A stretch of 64,000 nucleotides of DNA from Paludibacter sp. (GCA_024710005.1 JANJVQ010000018.1:18764-82763); one strand, 5' to 3'. Numbered from the stretch's first letter, positions 16,842-26,211 are shown. Numbers and translations are program-made. The notes: generated by a model from the letters alone, not told the origin.

Positions 16842-17654
16842 TTAATATATTTTCACTGATGTCATCGTGAGTGAGCCACCAACGGGGTGATCGTTAAACA
16901 GGGTGATTGCCTCATCCTTTTCTTTGAGTGCCAGCACATAGAGCAAGGGTAAAAAATGTTCGGGTGTCGGGACGGCCAGCTGAAATGCCCTGCCATGGGC
17001 ATGGTAATCAATTAAGGCCTGATGGTTATCATGCCGAATAAAATCATTCATGCCGGTTCTGGCCTCCTGTGCCCAGTCGAACGCATAATCAACTTTGTTC
17101 AGGTTCTGCCAGTCGACCATCCGCAGGTTGTGCACCATGTTTCCACTGCCGATAATCAGCACCCCTTTTCGCCGCAACGTGGCCAGTTCCTTCGCCAGAT
17201 CATAATGTTCCTTTGGCTTTTTGTGCACGTCCAAACTCAGTTGTACTACCGGCACATTAGCTTCGGGGTATAAATGTTTGATTACACTCCAGGCTCCGTG
17301 ATCGAGTCCCCAGTCGTAATCGAGTTCCACCGGCGTTTGTTGCACCGTATCCTTTGCTGTTGAAGCAAGCGACGGACTTCCCGGTGCGGGGTACTGCACT
17401 TCATACAATTCTCGCGGGAATCCTCCGAAATCATGGATGGTACGGGGATTCTCCATGGCAGTAACCTGCGTACCCCTTGTTTCCCAATGGGCAGAAACAC
17501 ACAGAATAGCGTTGGGCTGCGGAAGTTCTTTCGCCATCGCCCTGAAACCACGTACAAACTGATTCTCCTCAATCGCGTTCATGGGGTTTCCATGACCGAG
17601 GAAAAGAAGGGGCATTTTTTCAGTTGAATGGAGGGATGAGAATGGAGTTGACAT
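16842..17654 (-). CDS. ygiD: 4,5-DOPA dioxygenase extradiol family protein (YgiD-like)
   Basis: Class III extradiol ring-cleavage dioxygenase family, cytoplasmic, with a single metal site. The 270 residues align well by eye with E. coli YgiD: LFLGHGNPMNAIEEN, SAHWETRGTQVTAMENP, TIHDFGGFPRELYEVQYPAP, WGLDHGAWSV, VVQLSLD, GSGNMVHNLR and TPEHFLPLLYVL. The metal-binding histidines of the family are in LGHG, SAHW and DHGAW contexts. The start chosen is the longest; an internal ATG (MPLLFLGHG) would match E. coli more closely. Physiological substrate in bacteria is not settled. Single gene. Confidence 0.88.
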   Translation of the reverse strand: MSTPFSSLHSTEKMPLLFLGHGNPMNAIEENQFVRGFRAMAKELPQPNAILCVSAHWETRGTQVTAMENPRTIHDFGGFPRELYEVQYPAPGSPSLASTAKDTVQQTPVELDYDWGLDHGAWSVIKHLYPEANVPVVQLSLDVHKKPKEHYDLAKELATLRRKGVLIIGSGNMVHNLRMVDWQNLNKVDYAFDWAQEARTGMNDFIRHDNHQALIDYHAHGRAFQLAVPTPEHFLPLLYVLALKEKDEAITLFNDHPVGGSLTMTSVKIY

Positions 17655-17794
17655 GTTATAAATGTTGATTGTGTTTACAGTTACAACAGAAGAAGGCAGT
17701 GAAAGTTTATAAACTAAATCTAATCCAATACCTGTCTATCAACAATCTCTATTGTGAATATATATCTCATTTACAGTTCGGTTTTCTAAAACTA

Positions 17795-17813
17795 GCTACA
17801 ACGGACGTCGTGC
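17795..17813. repeat. attC-like dyad core just after the Fic gene
   Basis: On the minus strand the bases read GCACGACGTCCGTTGTAGC, directly after the Fic stop. The TCCGTTGTAG core matches the dyads at 29117, 30457 and 31450. It suggests that Fic belongs to the same kind of cassette. Confidence 0.45.
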
Positions 17814-17814
17814 T

Positions 17815-18897
17815 TTAGAGTTTTAGAATTTCAACTAATTCTATGTTTATGTATAAAGTTTCACGTCCAATTTTCAGTGATTTCAGAACCCCAATTCGTT
17901 CAAGTTCTCTTAAATAACGTGACGCAGCTTTTCTTTCAACCTGAAGTGTATTCACTACAAAGTCAATTTTTGAATATGGTTGTTCGAATAACAATTCAAC
18001 CAATTCTTTTCGATAGATTTTTGGTGCAAGCTGTTGAACTTTTTCTATTGTTGAATCCAACGATTTTCTGATTGTGCTTATCTTCTCAATAGTTCGAATT
18101 GCAGTCTTTTCAATCGCATTCAATATAAAAAGTATCCATTCTTCCCATTCACCAGTCGTGTTCGTTCGATTAAGCAATCTGTAGTATTCGGCTTTGTTTT
18201 CAATGATATACGAACTCAGATAAAGAATTGGAATGTCAATCAATTTATTCATAATCAAATAAAGTATATTGAGGATTCTTCCTGTTCTTCCGTTTCCATC
18301 ATAAAACGGGTGAATACTTTCAAACTGATAATGATATACTGCTAAATTTATTAGCGGAGACAAACTTTGGTCTGTGTCGTTAAAGTAATTAATGAAATTT
18401 GTCAAAAGGTCAATAATTTCAATCTCGTCTTGTGGAGGAGTGTATACAACTTCTCCTGTATTACTGTTTTTCAAGACAGTTCCCGGCACATTTCTTATTC
18501 CAGCGGAATTTCCAACAAGTACTTGTTGAATGCTTTTTATGTCGTTAACACTCAAAAATCCCTGTTTCTCAACCAAGTCAAAACCAAGAAAAATTGCTTT
18601 TCGATAATTCACCACTTCTTTTGTCGCAGCGGTAATGTTTGATTTGTCAATTGCAATTGCTTTGTAAAGTTCGTCTTGGGTAGTAATTATATTCTCAATT
18701 TCCGAACTGTCTTTCGCTTCCTGAAGCACAATTGCATTCACAAGCATTAGTTGATTCGGAATAGTTTTCGCTATTCCTTTTAATTCAGCCAAGGCTGTTG
18801 CGGCTTTAGCTGTCTGTCTAAGAATCCTAATCGTTTCAACTTTTTCTGTCTGCGGTGGTAACTTTTCAAGCTTATAATCTGGTGTCATTTGTCCCAC
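17815..18897 (-). CDS. Fic-domain protein (predicted AMP-transferase, class II)
   Basis: Fic enzymes attach AMP or related groups to target proteins and can serve in toxin or signalling roles. The 360 residues contain the catalytic motif HPFYDGNGRTGR (about residues 198-209), with all key residues present. An N-terminal inhibitory helix motif SSEIEN (about residue 66) fits the [S/T]xxxE[G/N] rule, so the enzyme is probably self-inhibited without a separate antitoxin (class II). A winged-helix-like C-terminus (about 290-360; KIDFVVNTLQVERKAASRYL) could bind DNA. The gene is AT-rich compared with its neighbours, stands alone, and ends at an attC-like dyad, which suggests transfer. Confidence 0.9.
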   Translation of the reverse strand: MGQMTPDYKLEKLPPQTEKVETIRILRQTAKAATALAELKGIAKTIPNQLMLVNAIVLQEAKDSSEIENIITTQDELYKAIAIDKSNITAATKEVVNYRKAIFLGFDLVEKQGFLSVNDIKSIQQVLVGNSAGIRNVPGTVLKNSNTGEVVYTPPQDEIEIIDLLTNFINYFNDTDQSLSPLINLAVYHYQFESIHPFYDGNGRTGRILNILYLIMNKLIDIPILYLSSYIIENKAEYYRLLNRTNTTGEWEEWILFILNAIEKTAIRTIEKISTIRKSLDSTIEKVQQLAPKIYRKELVELLFEQPYSKIDFVVNTLQVERKAASRYLRELERIGVLKSLKIGRETLYINIELVEILKL

Positions 18898-19291
18898 ATT
18901 TATTTAATTCGTCCCAAAAGTACAAAATATGGTACATATACCAATCTTTTTTTCTTTATTTTTTTGCATGCCAATAACATCACACCATCTAAATACATAA
19001 TATACTTCTTGTCGTTTTTCAGGTATACAATGCGATTCCCTCAAAAACCACCTAAAATCTTTTCACTTGCATTTCAATAAAAAACCATTCCGCTCATTAT
19101 CGATTAGATTCTCCAACAAACTCAACTGAATTTTTTCTATGCAAACTTAAAAATAAATTTCGATAAATTTAACATGCGGCAGCAATTTTCTTTCATTTCT
19201 AATCACTTAGCTGAATAATAGCTACATGAAGAAGTATAATATACTGATAAAGTGGTGGTTCTATTTCAGTTAATGGCGTTGAATGCAATAT

Positions 19292-19431
19292 CAGTACCTG
19301 GCTGAAGACAGATGGGCATCTATCTCAAATTAGATGGGCATCTATCGTCAACGAGATGGGCATCTAATGACAACAAGATGGGCATCTATTGTCAGCGAGA
19401 TGGGCATCTAACTTAAATTAGATGCCCATCT
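19292..19431. repeat. 22-bp period array 1 (AGATGGGCATCT units)
   Basis: Six 12-base units begin at 19310, 19332, 19354, 19376, 19398 and 19420, exactly 22 bases apart. Five read AGATGGGCATCT and the last is its complement AGATGCCCATCT. The 10-base intervals vary (for example ATCTCAAATT, ATCGTCAACG). A leader unit from 19292 (CAGTACCTGGCTGAAGACAG) precedes them. A period not divisible by three argues against coding. Each unit can form a 4-bp AGAT/ATCT stem with a GGGC loop. Confidence 0.85.
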
Positions 19432-19437
19432 ATAAAA

Positions 19438-19472
19438 ACCCGGTCGGCTTACCCAAAAAAAACCGACCGGGT
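19438..19472 (-). terminator. terminator of the 305-residue T9SS cargo gene
   Basis: ACCCGGTCGG (19438-19447) pairs with CCGACCGGGT (19463-19472); on the minus strand it is followed by a T-run (19434-19438). The 22-bp array begins six bases beyond. Confidence 0.8.
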
Positions 19473-19512
19473 CAAATCTTTATAGTCAGGTTTTCAGATA
19501 TTTACAAGTAAT

Positions 19513-20430
19513 TTATTTTTTCATGACCTTTTGAATTGTTTGACAGGATTTAATTCCGGCTTTTACAACATATAATCCTGTTGGAAGCGCAGCCATATCA
19601 ACTTCATTATTACCTTCCTGCAATGCTTGTTGCATTTTTAATTGTCCCTGCATATTATAAACTGAAACAAGTTGTCCGGATGCTTCACGTGCACATTTTA
19701 TTGTAACGATGCTGTTATGTTGATTTGAATTGATTTGAATTGAATGTGTCCCATGTGTCTTATCAACTCCGGTATATGTATCTTCCCATACTTTTACATT
19801 ATCGAAATAGTCAACCGAATAACCTGCATTACCGCCATTCAGGAGCACTGCGTTGTATTTCAAAAAATTGCCGGCAAGGGTCATATTAGTGCCTTTCTGA
19901 ACATCATCAATCCAAATATCCATGGTATTCATGACGGCATTATATTTTATTTTCACTTTGTACCACTGATTTTTATTATAAGATTGAAGGGTAGTACCTG
20001 CTGCATAAATTGAACCTGATTCGCTAAAGCCAACCGATGCATAACCATAACTCCAACTTGAGATGTCATTGTTATTAAAGCCAATCATTGCATGCGGATA
20101 GCCGGTCATAAATACAGTACCCTCATGAGAAACTTTTACATTTAACTCCAACCATACAATATCAGGTGTCGAAGTCAACAGGAATTCTGCATTTGCTGAA
20201 TTGTTTGGTGCTCCTTCGAGTTTCAGGGAATTGGTTCCTGATACAAATTCGGAATTTGTTACCACCTGCAGATCGCTTCCTGCACCCGGATAACGCAACA
20301 TCCAACTTGAAGGGAATGTACCAACTGTGTACGAATCAAAATTATCATCAAGCAAATACGAACTTTGACATATTGCCTTATTACCAAAGAGCATAAAAAC
20401 AGTCAGGAGAATCAATGTAAGTTTTTTCAT
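19513..20430 (-). CDS. secreted lectin-fold-like protein with T9SS sorting domain
   Basis: A 305-residue exported protein of unknown target. An N-terminal signal peptide (MKKLTLILLTVFMLFGN) probably ends near KAICQ. Residues about 25-215 look like a concanavalin-type beta-sandwich as in LamG or DUF1080-like domains: DDNFDSYTVGTFPSSW, WLELNVKVSHEGT, NQWYKVKIKYN, MDIWIDDVQKG, DYFDNVKVWE. Residues about 225-305 are a type A T9SS sorting domain ending LPTGLYVVKAG then a lysine-rich tail. There is no catalytic motif that I can name; carbohydrate binding is plausible. Its terminator borders the 22-bp array, and it is divergent from the GH38 gene. Confidence 0.8.
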   Translation of the reverse strand: MKKLTLILLTVFMLFGNKAICQSSYLLDDNFDSYTVGTFPSSWMLRYPGAGSDLQVVTNSEFVSGTNSLKLEGAPNNSANAEFLLTSTPDIVWLELNVKVSHEGTVFMTGYPHAMIGFNNNDISSWSYGYASVGFSESGSIYAAGTTLQSYNKNQWYKVKIKYNAVMNTMDIWIDDVQKGTNMTLAGNFLKYNAVLLNGGNAGYSVDYFDNVKVWEDTYTGVDKTHGTHSIQINSNQHNSIVTIKCAREASGQLVSVYNMQGQLKMQQALQEGNNEVDMAALPTGLYVVKAGIKSCQTIQKVMKK

Positions 20431-20846
20431 TTTTAAATGGTGTTTATTATTGTTTGTTTATAATGAATATGCTGGATGGAAGGCTGACCCGGGGAGAAAT
20501 GGGTACGCCGTTACAAGTCAACACAAACGCTGCAAAAGTATGTATAAAGCAGAAAACGAATGTTTCATTATTACAGAGTCTAATGTGCTATTTTTACAAT
20601 TTTACTCTTTTTGCTTCTCATTTTGTTCTTTTTTTTCATGTAGCTACATAGTTTACACCGTCACACCCCGATACGCATACAGGTGTGGTTGAGACCTTAG
20701 TAGCACCTCCTATTTTACTTTCACGGTTACAAGGTGGGTTACATATCCGATTAATCGTGGTAAAAAACGGTAACCTTGCTTGTTTTACAAGGTAGTTCAG
20801 GCTGGAAGTTTTATTTTTGTAGATATTTGAAAAACGATAAAATACC
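20431..20846. other. 416-base divergent intergenic region
   Basis: It separates the T9SS cargo gene (minus) from GH38 (plus). Visible items are a minus-strand TACTTTTG (20533-20540), a plus-strand TATTTTTG (20812-20819), a CACACC...GGTGTG hairpin at about 20661-20690, and repeated GGTTAC/GGTAACC motifs at about 20735-20777. The GGTAACC motifs could be regulator sites; no gene seen. Confidence 0.5.
20533..20540 (-). promoter_or_regulatory. probable -7 box for the 305-residue cargo gene
   Basis: TACTTTTG on the minus strand matches TANNTTTG exactly. The -33 position is only a weak match (TTCG in place of TTG). The leader would be about 95 bases. Confidence 0.4.
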
Positions 20847-23800
20847 ATGAAGAAAAGACTATTGACCATTTTTACCGGTAGCCTGATGTGCGCCCTCTTG
20901 CTGGCACAACCAACCGCACAAAAAAAAGGAAAAGCCTACCTTGTTTCCAACGCGCATTTCGACACCCAGTGGAACTGGGATGTGCAACGTTCCATCAGTG
21001 ATTACATTCCGAAAACCATGCATCAGAACCTGATGCTGATGGATAAATACCCGAACTACATCTTCAACTTCGAAGGGGGAATCAAATACGCCTGGATGAA
21101 AGAGTATTTCCCGCTGGAATATGAATTAGTAAAAAAACGCATCGCCGAAGGGCGCTGGCATGTGACCGGCAGCACCTGGGATGCCAATGATGCCAATATC
21201 CCGTCGCCTGAATCAACTACCCGCAACATCCTCTACGGTCAGCAGTACTACCGCGATGAATTCGGCGTGCAGGGCACCGACATTTTCCTGCCCGACTGCT
21301 TCGGATTTGGTTATACCTTGCCCTCTATGGCGGCTCACTCGGGACTTATCGGTTTTTCCACGCAAAAACTGCAATGGCGACATAAACCTTTTCACGGAGA
21401 CAGCAAAATCCCGTTCGAAATCGGTTTGTGGGAAGGCGTTGACGGTTCGCGTGTCATGCTGGTTGCCGACGGAAAATCATACGTAACGAAGTGGAAAGAT
21501 GAAGACTTAAGCAAAAACCCCCAACTGCTGGATTATGTAAGTGAGAGTCCGATTAAAACGGTATATCATTACTACGGAACCGGCGACACAGGCGGCGCTC
21601 CTACCATCGAATCGGTAAGGGCGGTCGAAAAAGGATTGGCAGGAAACGGTCCGGTTGAGATTATCAGCGCCACGAGCGACCAGTTGTACAAAGATTTTCT
21701 GCCATTCGAAAATCATCCCGAACTGCCTGTATTCAAAGGGGAATTGCTGATGGATGTACACGCGACCGGCTGCTACACTTCTCAGGCCGCGATGAAACGC
21801 TATAACCGGCTGAATGAATTACTGGGCGATGCAGCCGAACGTTCGGCTGTGGTTGCCGACTGGCTGGGTGCGGTGGAGTATCCCGGGCAAACGCTGACGG
21901 AAGCCTGGAAACGTTTCATCTGGCACCAGTTTCACGACGACCTTACCGGAACCAGTACGCCCCGTGCCTATGAATTTTCGTGGAATGATGAGCTAATCTC
22001 ACTTAAACAATTTGGCAATGTACTGACCACGTCAACCGGCGCTGTTTCGCGCGCATTGAACACCAATGTGAAAGGATTGCCGCTCGTGTTGTTCAACCCG
22101 CTGGTAATCCCGGTTGCTGAAAATATCGAAATTGAAGTCCCCGCGAGCAAAGCAACCGACCGTTTTATCGTGTATGATGAGAACGGTAAAGCGCTCCCAA
22201 CACAGAATGGTGCCTATACAAACGGTAAACTGACCTTAATTATAACGGCGCAACTGCCTTCGTGCGGTTACGTGGTTTACGACATCAGAAAAGGAAAACC
22301 GAACAGGATGTCGACCGTGAAAGTTAATAACACCTCCATCGAAAACAGTGTGTATCGTGTATCCCTTGATGCCAACGGCGATATCGCTTCCATCTTCGAC
22401 AAGCAAAACAACCGCGAACTGGTGAAAAACGGACAATCCATCCGCCTGGCTTTGTTTCCGGAGAATGAGTCTTTCGCCTGGCCGGCATGGGAAATACTGA
22501 AAAAGACGATGGATAAAGCCCCCGTTTCTATTACTGAAAATGTAAAAATATCAGTAGCTGAACAGGGGGCTGTGCGCGGATCGTTGCGCGTGGAAAGAAC
22601 CTACGGCACATCGAATTTTGTTCAGTATATTCGCTTGCATGAAGGAGCGCAAGCCGACAGAATCGACATCGTGAACGAAATCGACTGGCAGACAACCAAC
22701 GCGTTGCTCAAAGCTGAATTCCCGCTGAGTGTTTCGAATCCCGAAGCAACATACGACCTGGGATTAGGCGCTATCAAACGGGGCAACAACACCGATATCG
22801 CTTACGAAATCTTTGCGCAACAGTGGGCTGACCTGACCGACAAGAAAGGTGATTATGGAGTAGCGGTACTCAACGACAGTAAATACGGCTGGGACAAACC
22901 CAACGATAACACCATCCGCCTGACTTTATTACATACCCCAAAAACAAGAGGTGGATATGCTTATCAGGACAAACAGGATTTTGGCAAGCATATTTTCACT
23001 TATTCTATCGTCGGACACACCAAGGATTATGTAAGCGCCGGTATCGTACACAAGGCCGAACTACTCAATCAACAGCCGAAGTCGTTCATTGCAACTAAAC
23101 AGGCTGGCGAGTTGGGCAGCAGCTTCTCATTCCTGCAAAACAACAATACCAATGTGCTGATAAAAGCCATCAAACAGGCTGAAAAATCGGATGAATATGT
23201 GATTCGGCTCTACGAAAGTTCCGGACAAAACAAGCAGGCTGCTACCCTCACCTTCCCGGCTCAAATCCTTTCGGCCAAGGAACTGAACGGAGTTGAGGAC
23301 GAAACCGGAACAGCACAGTTTGAAGGGAATCAACTGAAAATCGACATCAACGCCTTCGGAGTAAAAACGTTCAAAGTAAAATTAGCCAGTGCGGGCAAAG
23401 CAAGTCTGAACAAGGTCTCCACGGCTGTTCTTTCATTGCCTTTCGACACCAAGTCAACTACCTATAATGCATTCCGCAACACAGCGAATTTCGATGGCAA
23501 AGGCAACTCATTCGCGGCTGAACTTTTCCCTGAAAAAATAGATTTCAAAGGAATACGCTTCGAACTGGCAGGCGCCGATGAACCTAATGCTCTGAAATGC
23601 CGTGGTCAGGTTATCGATCTGCCACAGGGAAATTTCAATAGAGTTTACTTACTGACAGCTTCTACCGGGACCGACATGAAAGCTACTTTCACGGTCAATC
23701 AGCAAAAACAGGAAGTGGTAGTTCCGTCCTACACCGGCTTTATTGGTCAATGGGGGCATACAGGACACACCGAAGCCTATCTGAAACCGGCCGACATCGC

Positions 23801-24461
23801 TTTCGTGGGAACCCACCGGCATTCGATGAGCGAAAACAAGGACTTGCCTTATGAGTTCACCTATATGTTCGCCGTAACAGTTGATCTGCCGAAAGGCGCC
23901 AAACAACTGGTACTGCCCGAAAACTCGAAAATTGTCGTGTTTGCCGCAACGGCTGTACAGGATGATAACAACGGACTAAGCGCTGCTGCCGATATCCTGA
24001 AAGTCGCCCTGCCTGAACCTGAAATTTTGGAAACTGAATTTGCAAAATACAACCTGCTTTTCGGGAAACCGGTCATTGAAAAGTCAGGACAAGTAAACCA
24101 GCATGAAAGAGCTGAGTATGCTACCGACGAGGATATCAGCACGAAATGGTGCGACAACAGTGGCAGCAATCCTAAACACATCGTGGTGGATCTGGGGGCT
24201 GAAAGAACCTTGCGCGGATGGTTAGTACTTCATGCCGGAATGGAAAACAGTGAATTTATCACCCGCGATTTTGCCTTGCAGGTAAAACTGAAACAAGACG
24301 AGGAATGGCGCACGGTAGATAGCGTGACCGGTAATAAAAGTCTCGAAACCGACCGCAAGTTGCCGGGCGAAGTGAAAGCGCGCTATGTAAAGCTGAATGT
24401 AATCAAAGGAGAGCAGAATCTCAGCAATGTAGCGCGGATTTATGATTTTCAGGTGTATTAA
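20847..24461 (+). CDS. secreted GH38 alpha-mannosidase with C-terminal discoidin domain
   Basis: Exo-acting retaining alpha-mannosidase of family GH38, exported to the periplasm or surface. Signal peptide about 1-20, with cleavage leaving QPTAQ. The catalytic domain (about 28-330) has the zinc ligands H37 and D39 in NAHFDTQWNWD and the nucleophile D150 in FLPDCFGFGYTLP; a further zinc histidine lies in WHQFHDDLTG. A central helical segment and beta domains (about 340-860) follow, and residues about 1060-1204 form an F5/8-type discoidin domain (EDISTKWCDNSG, KHIVVDLGAERTLRGW). No T9SS tail. Length 1204 is usual for Bacteroidetes members. Followed by GH125 on the same strand. Confidence 0.92.
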   Translation: MKKRLLTIFTGSLMCALLLAQPTAQKKGKAYLVSNAHFDTQWNWDVQRSISDYIPKTMHQNLMLMDKYPNYIFNFEGGIKYAWMKEYFPLEYELVKKRIAEGRWHVTGSTWDANDANIPSPESTTRNILYGQQYYRDEFGVQGTDIFLPDCFGFGYTLPSMAAHSGLIGFSTQKLQWRHKPFHGDSKIPFEIGLWEGVDGSRVMLVADGKSYVTKWKDEDLSKNPQLLDYVSESPIKTVYHYYGTGDTGGAPTIESVRAVEKGLAGNGPVEIISATSDQLYKDFLPFENHPELPVFKGELLMDVHATGCYTSQAAMKRYNRLNELLGDAAERSAVVADWLGAVEYPGQTLTEAWKRFIWHQFHDDLTGTSTPRAYEFSWNDELISLKQFGNVLTTSTGAVSRALNTNVKGLPLVLFNPLVIPVAENIEIEVPASKATDRFIVYDENGKALPTQNGAYTNGKLTLIITAQLPSCGYVVYDIRKGKPNRMSTVKVNNTSIENSVYRVSLDANGDIASIFDKQNNRELVKNGQSIRLALFPENESFAWPAWEILKKTMDKAPVSITENVKISVAEQGAVRGSLRVERTYGTSNFVQYIRLHEGAQADRIDIVNEIDWQTTNALLKAEFPLSVSNPEATYDLGLGAIKRGNNTDIAYEIFAQQWADLTDKKGDYGVAVLNDSKYGWDKPNDNTIRLTLLHTPKTRGGYAYQDKQDFGKHIFTYSIVGHTKDYVSAGIVHKAELLNQQPKSFIATKQAGELGSSFSFLQNNNTNVLIKAIKQAEKSDEYVIRLYESSGQNKQAATLTFPAQILSAKELNGVEDETGTAQFEGNQLKIDINAFGVKTFKVKLASAGKASLNKVSTAVLSLPFDTKSTTYNAFRNTANFDGKGNSFAAELFPEKIDFKGIRFELAGADEPNALKCRGQVIDLPQGNFNRVYLLTASTGTDMKATFTVNQQKQEVVVPSYTGFIGQWGHTGHTEAYLKPADIAFVGTHRHSMSENKDLPYEFTYMFAVTVDLPKGAKQLVLPENSKIVVFAATAVQDDNNGLSAAADILKVALPEPEILETEFAKYNLLFGKPVIEKSGQVNQHERAEYATDEDISTKWCDNSGSNPKHIVVDLGAERTLRGWLVLHAGMENSEFITRDFALQVKLKQDEEWRTVDSVTGNKSLETDRKLPGEVKARYVKLNVIKGEQNLSNVARIYDFQVY

Positions 24462-24469
24462 ACTTTCTG

Positions 24470-24633
24470 AACCACAAAAGGCACAAAAGGAAGACTAAGG
24501 AATCACAAAAGAACTAATAGCGAATAGTGAATAGCGAATAGCGAATAACGGAAGTGATGCCCCCCTCTATTAATTCTTAATTTATAATTTTTAATTTTCA
24601 CTTTTGTGTTTCCTTAGTCTTCCTTTTGTGGTT
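24470..24633. repeat. long inverted repeat, CCACAAAAGG family, copy with internal deletion
   Basis: Left arm from 24470 (AACCACAAAAGGCACAAAAG then GAAGACTAAGGA) and right arm 24601-24633 enclose a loop with GAATAGC microrepeats and the AT-rich sequence CTATTAATTCTTAATTTATA. The right arm lacks a 9-base GCCTTTTGT segment. The loop is nearly the same as that of the copy at 52859-53027. It lies between GH38 and GH125. Confidence 0.8.
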
Positions 24634-24671
24634 AAAAATTCAAATTTAAACAATCAAATCTAACATACAAC

Positions 24672-26126
24672 ATGAACAAAAAAACCTCAATTCTATCATT
24701 CGTTTTTGCACTTGCTGCAACGACCATGGTAAGTGCCGGCATCACAACCGAGCTGGCGAGCGACAACACCAAAGTTTATATCTCGCAACGTCCAAAGCCT
24801 GCCAAGCGCCTTTTCAGTTCCGATGCAGTGGAAATGAAGATAGCGGAAGTAACCAAACAGCTTACCAACGCCCGTCTGCGCTGGATGTTCGAGAACTGCT
24901 TCCCGAATACCATTGATACTACCGTACGCTATTATACTACAGAAGATGGCGACGATGACACGGTGGTGTACACCGGCGATATCCACGCCATGTGGCTCCG
25001 CGACTCCGGCGCACAGGTATATCCTTACATCAAATTAGCCAAAGACGATCCGAAACTGCAGAAGATGTTGCGCGGGGTCATTCTCCGACAGTTCAAAAGC
25101 ATCATCATCGATCCGTATGCCAATGCTTTCCTCGACCCACACGATCCCAATCCCGACCACCACTGGATGAGTGATAAAACCGATATGAAGCCGGAACTCC
25201 ACGAACGCAAGTGGGAAATCGACTCCCTGTGCTACGTGATTCGCTTAGCTTATGAATACTGGAAAGAAACCGGCGACGCTTCCATCTTTGGCAAAGAATG
25301 GGAACAAGCCATCGCGCTCATCGTGCAGACTTTCAGGGAACAGCAGAAAAAAGACGGTCACGGTCCGTACACCTTCCTGCGTGTTACCGATCGCCAGCTC
25401 GACACCATGTCCAACAACGGCAAGGGTAATCCCGTGAAGCCGGTCGGACTGATTGCTTCAGCTTTCCGTCCTTCTGACGATGCCACTACTTTCCAGTTCC
25501 TGATTCCGTCGAACTTCTTCGCGGTGACTTCCCTCCGCAAAGCTGCCGAAATTCTGAATACGGTGAACAACGACAAAGCAACAGCAGTTCAATGTACGTC
25601 CTTAGCCAGCGAAGTAGAAACAGCACTAAAGAAATATGCCGTTTACAAACATCCGAAGTATGGAAAGATTTACGCTTTCGAAGTTGATGGTTTCGGTAAT
25701 CAGTTGCTGATGGACGATGCCAACGTACCGAGCCTGCTGGCCATGTCGTACCTCGGCGATGTAAAATCAACCGATAAGATTTACCAGAACACCCGCAAGT
25801 TCGTTTGGAGTGAAGACAATCCCTACTTCTTCAAAGGAAAAGCAGGCGAAGGCATCGGCGGTCCGCACATCGGTTACGACATGATCTGGCCCATGAGCAT
25901 CATGATGAAAGCCTTTACCAGCAAAGACGACAAAGAAATTAAATGGTGCATCGAAACCCTGATGAAGACCGATGCCGGTACCGGCTTCATGCACGAGTCC
26001 TTCCACAAGGACGATCCGAACAACTACACCCGCTCGTGGTTTGCCTGGCAGAACACCCTTTTCGGGGAGTTGATTATCAAGTTAATTGACGAAGGAAAAC
26101 TCGGGTTGCTGAATAGCATCCAATAA
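24672..26126 (+). CDS. secreted GH125 exo-alpha-1,6-mannosidase
   Basis: Family GH125 enzymes are inverting, metal-independent exo-alpha-1,6-mannosidases. A signal peptide (about 1-22, ending TMVSA) leads a 484-residue protein that is a single alpha/alpha-barrel domain. Family segments are DIHAMWLRDSGAQVYPYIK, DPHDPNPDHHWMSD, LHERKWEIDSLCYVIRLAY, DDANVPSLLAMSYLG, GGPHIGYDMIWPMSIMM and MHESFHKDDPNNYTRSWFAW. It follows GH38 by about 210 bases and ends at a clear terminator. GH38 plus GH125 is a common alpha-mannan or N-glycan trimming pair. Confidence 0.93.
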   Translation: MNKKTSILSFVFALAATTMVSAGITTELASDNTKVYISQRPKPAKRLFSSDAVEMKIAEVTKQLTNARLRWMFENCFPNTIDTTVRYYTTEDGDDDTVVYTGDIHAMWLRDSGAQVYPYIKLAKDDPKLQKMLRGVILRQFKSIIIDPYANAFLDPHDPNPDHHWMSDKTDMKPELHERKWEIDSLCYVIRLAYEYWKETGDASIFGKEWEQAIALIVQTFREQQKKDGHGPYTFLRVTDRQLDTMSNNGKGNPVKPVGLIASAFRPSDDATTFQFLIPSNFFAVTSLRKAAEILNTVNNDKATAVQCTSLASEVETALKKYAVYKHPKYGKIYAFEVDGFGNQLLMDDANVPSLLAMSYLGDVKSTDKIYQNTRKFVWSEDNPYFFKGKAGEGIGGPHIGYDMIWPMSIMMKAFTSKDDKEIKWCIETLMKTDAGTGFMHESFHKDDPNNYTRSWFAWQNTLFGELIIKLIDEGKLGLLNSIQ

Positions 26127-26135
26127 ACCAACATT

Positions 26136-26181
26136 GCAAACCGGAATTAATCAATCAACCAGGTTGAAAATTCCGGTTTGC
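26136..26181 (+). terminator. terminator after GH125
   Basis: GCAAACCGGAATT (26136-26148) pairs with AATTCCGGTTTGC (26169-26181), with a nested TCAACC/GGTTGA stem, followed by TTTGTTT on the plus strand. Confidence 0.8.
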
Positions 26182-26211
26182 TTTGTTTACGTGTAATCTA
26201 TCTTACGATAA

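Larger units (their letters stand above)
18898..19512. other. 615-base intergenic region holding 22-bp array 1
   Basis: From the Fic 5' end it runs through AT-rich DNA, then a segment at about 19145-19240 (TTTTCTTTCATTTCTAATCACTTA and flanks, seen in similar form at about 33600-33690), a short stretch without recognisable signals, the 22-bp array and a terminator. No credible protein-coding gene was found. Confidence 0.6.

Noticed and set aside
19292..19431. CRISPR array
   Set aside because: Repeats are 12 bases and spacers about 10, far from CRISPR sizes, and no cas genes are in the window.
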